Shown here: piece after piece, positions 57,552 through 64,000 of the stretch
How positions within the stretch are numbered: the stretch's first letter is position 1
Layout: every line of letters begins with the position of its first letter
From: Tachypleus tridentatus
Taxonomy: Eukaryota; Arthropoda; Merostomata; Xiphosura; Limulidae
DNA: 64,000 nucleotides
Assembly (NCBI RefSeq): GCF_004210375.1
Contig: NC_134833.1
Coordinates: 50,710,782-50,774,781 of the forward strand
Direction: 5' to 3'
Made by a program: the position numbers and the translations under genes
The notes under the pieces: generated by a model
Databases searched by the model: none
What the model was told of the DNA's origin: nothing
The model's input: only the letters and a program-made list of their open reading frames with translations

Positions 57552-58340
57552 TCAGTCTAGTAGCTGGATAGCATAAATAAAGAAGTCGCCTAATCCTTCG
57601 ACCAGCTTCTGGGTGGCTTTTTTCTTTTTCTTTGTTTTACAAGGCGGCTGTGGAGTAGCGGAAGAACCGGCGGCTGTAGGACCGGTCGTGCCCACGGAAA
57701 CTGCAGGGCCCTGCCGCTTGATTGTTTGTCGCCTCCCGCTCAGTTGATCGGGTAGAGGGCAGAGGCTTTCACCCTTAAGACGTTTCATCAAGCTATTTTT
57801 CTCCTCATCACTAAGGACTCCAGAGATGGCTGGTCCCAAACTAAACTCCTCCAAACTCATTACCAAATACCGAACATAATACAAGAGTTTTCCTAAAACC
57901 GCCCTCTTGTTCATAGGAGTAAGTTCAATTTTCTGGCGTTTACATTCTTGGCAAGCCCAGTTCATCAGAGCGTTAAAACTGTCAGTTCTGATTGTACTTG
58001 GATGGTATCCCGAGTAACAATATCCATCACAATATCTTTTTCCAGGTTCTCAAAATCGCCACTGAGTAGCACGTGATCACCATGATAATCAATGATAGAG
58101 ACACATTTATTTAACAGTTCGTTCTGCAAGTTTTGTCCTTCATCGTGACCATTGCTACCTGATAATTTTTTCAAATAGCTTAATATCCCAAGGACATTTT
58201 CCTTTGTCACATTATCACACAGATACTGGAGGCAGATGGTAGACAGTTCCTGTAACAGATATTTTTTGGACGCGGTAAGCAGCTGCATTGTTGTCTGATC
58301 CGAATTAAGATACACCTCATCTGCTCCACGATATACATAC
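57552..58340 (-). CDS. BTB-BACK domain protein, exon 2 (with apparent frameshift)
   Basis: Acceptor TTTGTTTCTTTCAG starts the exon, completing the Arg codon split with exon 1. The first part, YVYRGADEVYLNSDQTTMQL onward, finishes the BTB fold and starts the BACK domain. The frame breaks near residue 219 at a four-base A run (57975-57978, plus strand). After it, the next frame gives ALMNWACQECKRQ and NKRAVLGKLLYYVRYLVMSL, which is BACK sequence of the BTBD3/BTBD6 type. So one base is missing relative to the expected frame. The C-terminus has a CKTKKKKKATQK basic patch and ends at TGA (57552-57554), with no PHR domain. Without the shift the product is about 359 residues; read literally it stops after about 221. 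Confidence 0.85.
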
Positions 58341-58953
58341 CTGAAAGAAACAAAATCAAACAACAATCTAAATTTCAAACTAACAATAATTAGAGAACAA
58401 CGTTTAGCATATAACAAAGAATATTTTTATTATTCTTCGGCCTTGTATACAATAAGTAGATATTCAGTAGTGTGACAAGTAATATGCATCAATACATCTG
58501 TCCGATCAATAAAGCTTACCAAAAAATTACCTTTTATTACCATTGGTAACAATACATAAAACTAATAATTTTCTACCTCATTCGTATTCCTATTGTTTAT
58601 TTTATTTGTGACTTTAATGTTCTTGCTTACTAAAAATTCTTCCAGGGTTAACATTCTTGTATTATCTCGTGTGTTTTTTTTTTTTAATATAAACGAGCGT
58701 GACATATTTATTCCAGTTTTTAAGAAACTTCATTAACCTCATATCATTTAATGTGTTGTGCTCCTCAACAGACGCCCCACGCTAGTACAGCGATATGTCT
58801 CCGGATTTAAAACGCTAAAATCAGGGGTTCGATTCCCCTCGGTGGGCTGAGCAGATAGCCCGATGTGGCTTTGATATAAAAACACACACACTCCTCAACA
58901 GAATTTCTTCTCAGTTGGTTACTTAGCAGTTTTTATAAAACTCACTAACTCAC
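58341..58953 (-). other. Intron of the BTB-BACK gene
   Basis: Donor AAG|GTGAGT and acceptor TTTCAG, 613 bp, holding a family C SINE. Confidence 0.85.
58770..58892 (+). mobile_element. SINE family C copy inside the BTB gene intron
   Basis: CGCTAGTACAGCGATATG head, GGGGTTCGATTCCCCTCGG, tail CAGATAGCCCGATGTGGC then AAAAACACACACA. It is antisense to the gene. Confidence 0.85.
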
Positions 58954-59243
58954 CTTAAAAGAATTTCGAAGATATGTGGTTCAACGTTCTCAATCCTGAG
59001 GACAGTAACGGAGTCTTCATTTGTCACCTCACACGCCAAAAGCGACTGAAACACAGGAGAAGCTGAACGTAAAATAAACGAATGACCGGGAAAACGCCAA
59101 CACTTCTCCCCTTGTCCAACTAAAAGAATGACGTCACAGTGGTCCTCACTGTTGTACAAGACTTGCCCGGGAGATGGAGCAGAGGGCAGTGGCGAATAGT
59201 CACGGTCCCCTGCATGACGTGGAGAACCGGTTAAATCCGACAT
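58954..59243 (-). CDS. BTB-BACK domain protein, exon 1 (BTB domain)
   Basis: ATG at 59241-59243, 96 codons plus two bases, then donor AAG|GTGAGT. After a Ser/Pro-rich 25-residue leader, the BTB/POZ fold runs from about residue 28. CDVILLVGQGEKCWRFPGHS includes the usual CDV start, and the HSFILRSASPVFQSLL helix and IENVEPHIFEILLR follow. Intracellular BTB proteins dimerise and often serve as Cullin-3 adaptors; that role is inferred. The closest family style I recall is BTBD3/BTBD6, but those carry a C-terminal PHR domain that is absent here. A serine-enriched-protein (gprs)-type relative is an alternative. Confidence 0.88.
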
Positions 59244-59420
59244 AACCTTGACAGAGGGACGTCAATAAACACCGGTTGCTTTGCTGCAGGTGTGATTCGG
59301 TGCTAAGCGAGCTGACGGAGTGAGAGTGTGGGAAATGCTTAGAAAAAAATGTCCTCTGAGTGGAACAGTGTTTTCGTTGCAGGACGCTTTAGGCAAAGAT
59401 TTGCAGTAACCACTGTTTAT
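59244..59420 (-). promoter_or_regulatory. 5' flank of the BTB-BACK gene
   Basis: GC-richer than the background, with GGACGTCAAT (CRE-like) just upstream of the start and several CpG. No TATA box at a clear distance. A promoter is inferred from position and composition. Confidence 0.35.
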
Positions 59421-59837
59421 GAAATAAAATAATAAAACATGAGTTATTAAATAAATTTTAATAAAAGAGACTACAAGTAGATAGTTTTATAAGGAAAAAA
59501 ACATTTACCTTTCGACAGAGCAACATTTTAAATTTCTTTCTCACTTGCATACAAGAACATTTAATTGCGTACATCAGTACATAAAGCTTAGTTCCCTACG
59601 TATCCTAGCAACAGAGATAAAGTTATCTGAATAACATCTACAATTAAATAGTCTGAAAAAAAATACTAATCACGAAATTTCTTACTTAAACATCTTGATT
59701 ACCTATGTTGATACTGAATTATTTTAATGTGAATAAAAATGCAATGTGACAGATACTGAGTAAATATTAACTTATGCAATTCAATGTTTTAATGTGATTT
59801 TTATTCACTCTTGAAACTTCTCAATTGTGTCACATTA
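59421..59837. other. Non-coding stretch
   Basis: Nothing recognised. Confidence 0.3.
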
Positions 59838-60092
59838 GCGGGCCCCGTATAGCCACGTGGTTAGAACGCTCGATTCGTAATATGAAGGTCATGGGTTCGA
59901 ATCCCCGTCACACCAAACATGTTCGCCCTTTCAGCCGTGGGGCGTTAAATGTTATGTTCAATCCCACTGTTCGTTGGTAAAAGAGTAGCCCAAAAGATGG
60001 CGGTGGGTGAAGATGACTAGCTGCCTTTCCTCCAGTCTTACGATGCTAAATTAGGGACAGTTAGTGCAGGTAATTCTCGTGTTCAAAACAAA
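59838..60092 (+). mobile_element. SINE family A copy
   Basis: Head with TAGCCACGTGGTTAGAACG, B box GGGTTCGAATCCCC, body GCCCTTTCAGCCGTGGGGCG, TTCGTTGGTAAAAGAGTAG and GACTAGCTGCCTTTCC, and a shortened tail. Confidence 0.88.
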
Positions 60093-60244
60093 CAAACACA
60101 GTAGTGACTGAGAAGAAGCTAGTTCTCTCGTGACATTTAAGAGACTATATGTACTGTATTTAAAGCCGACGAAACGAGAATAGAAACCTTACAATGTAAC
60201 TGGTATTAAGTTTATGTTAAATATCTTCGCCTGTTCTATTTGCC

Positions 60245-60375
60245 TGTTTGTTAGTATTTATTATATCAACTCTTCATATGGTTTTAACATTTTTAAGTAT
60301 TTATTACAACAACTCTTCAGATGGTTTACACCTTTTTTAGTATTTATCATAAGAACTCTTTAAATGGTTTAAGCG
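60245..60375. repeat. ~52-bp tandem repeat, three copies
   Basis: Unit like TTAGTATTTATTACAACAAC, then TCTTCAGATGGTTTAAAC, repeated three times with moderate divergence. Confidence 0.65.
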
Positions 60376-60953
60376 TCAGAACAATTATGGAAAGTATTTC
60401 TTCATTTATAAACAATTTTCTGTCTTATTCACGATTTCTCAGTCTCACAGTTTCATACTACTGAGAGAAAATGAGAATCGTATAGTTTTAACAACACCAA
60501 ACTTTTATGCGCACGAAACTACAAAAAAGTCAGTTTCTTGTGACACTTGAAATGCAAACACACATTTGGACACTTGAGTCTGTATTATATGTGTGTATGT
60601 TTGCACATTATCGACGTTCAGGATTTATGTTAAATGTCACGCAACTTTATATTTTGTTTGCCTAATCCTAATTATCTAGTCAAAAATTCTTTATTCACAT
60701 AATAAACAATACATTTCTTTAAATACAAACTCATGGACTCGAATTTGCCTCTTTTCTGAAGAGGTAAATGTACGGTCACAGCAGTTGTACTCGAAGGACC
60801 ATGAACGGATATTATTATCGGCTATGAACATGCAGTTGTCAAAAATGTTTTCTCACATAACCTTATGGCGCGCTACAAGCAAGTTTGTGTATAACATATT
60901 CATGAATTACAACGTAATTGGGATTTCCAAAGACCTATAATGGTTTCCTGAGA
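60376..60953. other. Non-coding stretch
   Basis: Nothing recognised. Confidence 0.3.
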
Positions 60954-61232
60954 GGCCCGGCATGGCCAAGCGTGTTGAGGCGTGCGACTCGTAATCTGAG
61001 GGTTGCGAATTCGCATCCCCGTCGCGCCAAACATGATCGCCCTTTCAGCCGTGGGGGCGTTATAATGTGACGATCAATCCCACTATTCGTTGGTAAAAGA
61101 GTAGCCCAAGAGTTGGCGGTGGGTGGTGATGACTAGCTGCCTTCCCTCTAGCCTTACACTGCTAAATTAGGGACGGCTAGTGCAGATAGCCCACGAGTAG
61201 CTTTGCGCAAAATTCAGAATCAAACAAACAAA
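60954..61232 (+). mobile_element. SINE family A, full length
   Basis: GGCCCGGCATGGCCAAGCG head, GAATTCGCATCCCCGTCGCG (B box with one change), full body and tail to AAACAAACAAAACC. Confidence 0.9.
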
Positions 61233-61248
61233 ACCATAGCAGAAAAAT

Positions 61249-61440
61249 GTTGAGTTTCCATGTGAATAATTTCTGCGACTGGCTAAAGTTGGACTGTGTC
61301 ATCAAGATTTTACGAGGACTTAGTTTACTACAATCCATCTAATGAAGAAATTATATCAGCATTCACCACAACAGAAAAAGATTGAATTTTCATATAAATA
61401 ATTTCTGCGACTGGCTAACGTTGGACTGTGTCATTAGAGA
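61249..61440. repeat. ~130-bp direct duplication next to a SINE
   Basis: CAGAAAAATGTTGAGTTTCC and CAGAAAAAGATTGAATTTTC each lead into TAATTTCTGCGACTGGCTAA, then GTTGGACTGTGTCAT, about 130 bp apart. The first copy abuts the family A SINE tail. Confidence 0.7.
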
Positions 61441-62237
61441 GAAGTAACAGCGTTCATTATTGTATTTCTTAGTCATTTATAGCTGATAAGACCACCAAAA
61501 GAGTGTCTCGAACCTTAGACTCTTAACACTATAAATATAGCTGGATTATACCATTCTCAGTCTACCTCATGAAAGACTTGTGTGTGCATTTTAGTTTTAC
61601 GATTTTTTGCGTAATCTTGCTAAAATCTAAATTTAATGTAAAAATACTTAGAATTAGCAGATATATCAGAAGAAAACTCGAAACGAGTGGGAGTTTAAGC
61701 TACAATTTACACAGTCACAAGATAATCTGGATAATCATAAAGCAGTTCTTGACACATATACATCTGTAAATATGGTTTTAACATTAAAGCAATTTCGTAA
61801 TTAAAACCTTTTCCAACGCGCATATGAGCTTTTACATTCTATGGTTTCTTCTGGAATTTCAGATGTGTATATGTTTCATGTACAACGTTTATTATTTGCT
61901 TTCTTTATTTGCATTTCTAATTCTTTACGTTTCTCTGCGATACCTCTTTACCAATTCTACAAATGCATGAAATAACTCACCTTCCAAACGGCTAAATTAT
62001 TTTGTGATTAATTAGGCTTTATTTTCCGACCATGGTTTACAGTCTTGAACACTTGACCAGAACAAAATCATAGAAAGAAACGACAAGGGAATGGAAAAGT
62101 AAAAAGTTGGAAAATCACTACCTCAAGAATATTATATATATCAGTAAGATTTTTCAATTTTCTTTTATTACTTAGCGAGGTAAATTCTTCTCTGATTACT
62201 GTTGTTTTTTATTCGTTTTTTCCTCCTATTATACTTT
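61441..62237. other. Non-coding stretch
   Basis: AT-rich. The open frame at 61569-61769 has no domain or splice context. Confidence 0.3.
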
Positions 62238-62480
62238 TCACACAAAGCTACACAAGTTTAGATTACTGTGTATAGTCTTCCCTGATTTTGAACTGATAGA
62301 CTAAAAAAAAAGAGAGAGAAATGTTAACATCATTCATCGGAAACTGTTTAGTTACTATTGTGTAGCCAAATATTTAGATTTGACCATCATTCTTCTAATA
62401 CACTCATGGCCCCAAAGTGCAGAACGCATATAATGAAATGAGAACCATGAATCATTGAATTTGTAGTCTGGAGATGCTTT
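62238..62480 (-). mobile_element. SINE family D, degenerate
   Basis: CACAAAGCTACACAAG tail, GATTTTGAACTGATAGACTA, GATTTGACCATCATTCTTC and CCCCAAAGTGCAGAACGC, in the same order as 55712-55962. Confidence 0.55.
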
Positions 62481-62784
62481 TCTCTAAGTCACTAATAAAA
62501 ATATGCGAGTTTCCAAATATCTTGCAACGAGAAATTATAATTTCCGTTTTGTAATAACTTCGATTAAACAGGCAACTGTGTCAGTTGCAACAACGTATCA
62601 TAATTATCCTGTGAATGATATAACGCATTTATACGTATCTAGTACATAAGATGAGAAATAATGATAACAGGAATGTACGAAGGTAGTATAACTTCAGAAA
62701 ATCTAGTGTGAATGATCATAATTTACAATTATTTTTATGCAAAAACTAAGGCGGAGCAGGTTTAAAGATAATTTCTAGAACAAT

Positions 62785-62935
62785 ACACAAGGGACTATCT
62801 ATTCATAGAAGTTCCTAATTTTAAGCTTATAAATTACAGAACATTCAACAGCATCCACTGCTAACTTCTGGGTTTTTCTAGACTGATCAGAATCCAAACC
62901 CGCGATTCTTATTTAGGAGGTCACGCAGTTTGGCA
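62785..62935 (-). mobile_element. SINE family D fragment
   Basis: AAGGGACTATCT, TCCTAATTTTAAGCTTATAA, GCATCCACTGCTAACTTCTG and CCAAACCCGCGATTC, in family D order with a deletion before the head. Confidence 0.45.
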
Positions 62936-63555
62936 AGAGGTTATAGGTCGGAGTCAGAGAAAAGTGTTTAGGCCTTTTGTAATACCGTTATCATATATTG
63001 TATAGGGAAGGTGAGAATGCGGTTGCAGTCACTTAAGATACATGAATGCTGCTACATTCTCTGGCGCCCATAAACAACACAAGGACTCTTTTTGTGCTGC
63101 TATAGATAATAATCCATAACAAAGGGTCGAAACTGTTAGAGGACAAGCGGAAATATGTCCCAGTAGTGTCAGTAGGTATCTCCATATCATTGGCTAATGG
63201 TAGAGTAGTTAGATGGAAGCCACATCTCACTCCAGACAATATCATACGCCAACAGCAACGAGAATCACAGATCTTATTACATCCTCCTGTATTTTGTAAC
63301 ACTATGGTTGTTACCCTAGAAGTCCAGTATTTGCACAATTAGCGAATAATGTACCCAGCTGGGTTTGGGAATTATCCTCAGAAGAACTTTCGTTGAACTG
63401 TCTGCAAACCACGACGAAAGACGAAGACGTGGGATGTCATTTGAATAGATGGACGATGACAGATATTAGTTTGTTAAATGATAGTCACTGGTGCCCCGTA
63501 ACTTGTAAAACCTATACCTGTCAATACCAGTGACGATTTTACCAAACAATACAAG
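62936..63555. other. Unresolved stretch before a transposase remnant
   Basis: Somewhat GC-richer than the background. Parts may be the N-terminal half of the Tc1-like copy that follows, but no motif is clear enough. The open minus-strand frame at 63033-63338 is probably its shadow. Confidence 0.3.
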
Positions 63556-63790
63556 ATTTTCATTCTTACTGAAGCTGCTGCTCATCCAACCTGAATCACA
63601 AAAAGATGGCTTGACGACTACTACATTACAGCTTTTTCGTAGCTAGGACACTTACCAAATATGGATCGTATTTAGCATGCGTGGTTCATCCTTGATAATT
63701 TCCTGAATAAATGCCCGAAACAACTAACTTCTAAGGACATCCCGTCCATGTTCTTTGCAAGAATTTTGGTGCAATTCTCCATACTATCTC
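63556..63790 (+). mobile_element. Tc1-like transposase C-terminal remnant
   Basis: One plus-strand frame reads TEAAAHPT, a stop, TKRWLDDYYITAF, a stop, LGHLPNMDRI, a stop in place of the catalytic Glu, then HAWFILDNFLNKCP. This is the order of the DNA.PH...WP..SPDLNPIEHAW end of Tc1-family DDE transposases. Three stops in 230 bases show that it is dead. Confidence 0.45.
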
Positions 63791-64000
63791 AACTAAGATA
63801 CGATAAGTAACCGCATTTCTGACATAAACATTTCAAAGAGCAGATCAGACAAATACGATTAGTAATATTGCACTATTTGCATTTAGTTTGTTTAATTATA
63901 CAGTAACAATTTTTTTTGCGTGGTTATATATTTACTTACACATAGACTGTGTATATGTTTTGAGCTCCGTTTATTCAGTTTTGGAATAATATGGTAAAAC

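Noticed and set aside
57966..57985. Programmed ribosomal frameshift in the BTB gene
   Set aside because: The zero-frame bases do not form an X-XXY-YYZ heptamer and no stable downstream structure was evident. A homopolymer error or mutation is simpler.
63033..63338. 101-residue minus-strand open frame
   Set aside because: It overlaps the upstream side of a plus-strand Tc1-like remnant and has no recognisable motif.

Overview
The window is eukaryotic: AT-rich, intron-containing, and full of short interspersed elements (SINEs) with tRNA-like heads. The repeat families look to me like those of horseshoe crabs (Xiphosura). That placement comes from recalled resemblance of the repeats and from an arthropod-style homeobox gene, not from a database search. 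No bacterial, organellar or viral gene was recognised.

Two genes are well supported, both on the minus strand. The first is a BARX-type homeobox gene with three coding exons at 45579-45888, 19581-20071 and 17718-17882. The splice phases agree and give a 321-residue protein with an eh1-like motif, a homeodomain and the BARX-type basic block after the homeodomain. Its first intron is 25.5 kb. It holds a Penelope-like retroelement with long inverted ends, a broken jockey/I-type LINE, several SINEs, a small inverted-repeat transposon and an approximately 10.9-kb array of a 62-bp minisatellite (about 175 copies). The second gene encodes a BTB-BACK protein in two exons (58954-59243 and 57552-58340), with an apparent one-base frameshift at an A4 run. 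A SINE sits in its intron.

Weaker coding evidence includes a cysteine-rich possible last exon at 456-584 (+). Three phase-compatible exons of an unrecognised protein lie at 11733-11778, 11516-11578 and 10359-10548 (-), and a possible terminal exon lies at 51224-51489 (+).

Layout: 0-17.7 kb is mostly intergenic, with SINEs, an RTE-like LINE fragment, a mariner-like inverted-repeat element and the unrecognised exons. 17.7-45.9 kb is the Barx gene. 46.0-46.5 kb is a GC-richer block upstream of Barx with an inverted pair of TCF/LEF-like sites. 47-57 kb is intergenic with SINEs, tandem repeats and a dead Tc1-like transposase. 57.5-59.4 kb is the BTB-BACK gene and its 5' flank. 59.8-64 kb is SINEs, duplications and another Tc1-like remnant.

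The most unusual features are the large regular minisatellite inside a developmental regulator's intron, the shared 3' tail of three SINE families with different tRNA-like heads, the inverted ends of the Penelope element, and the unidentified three-exon candidate near 11 kb.
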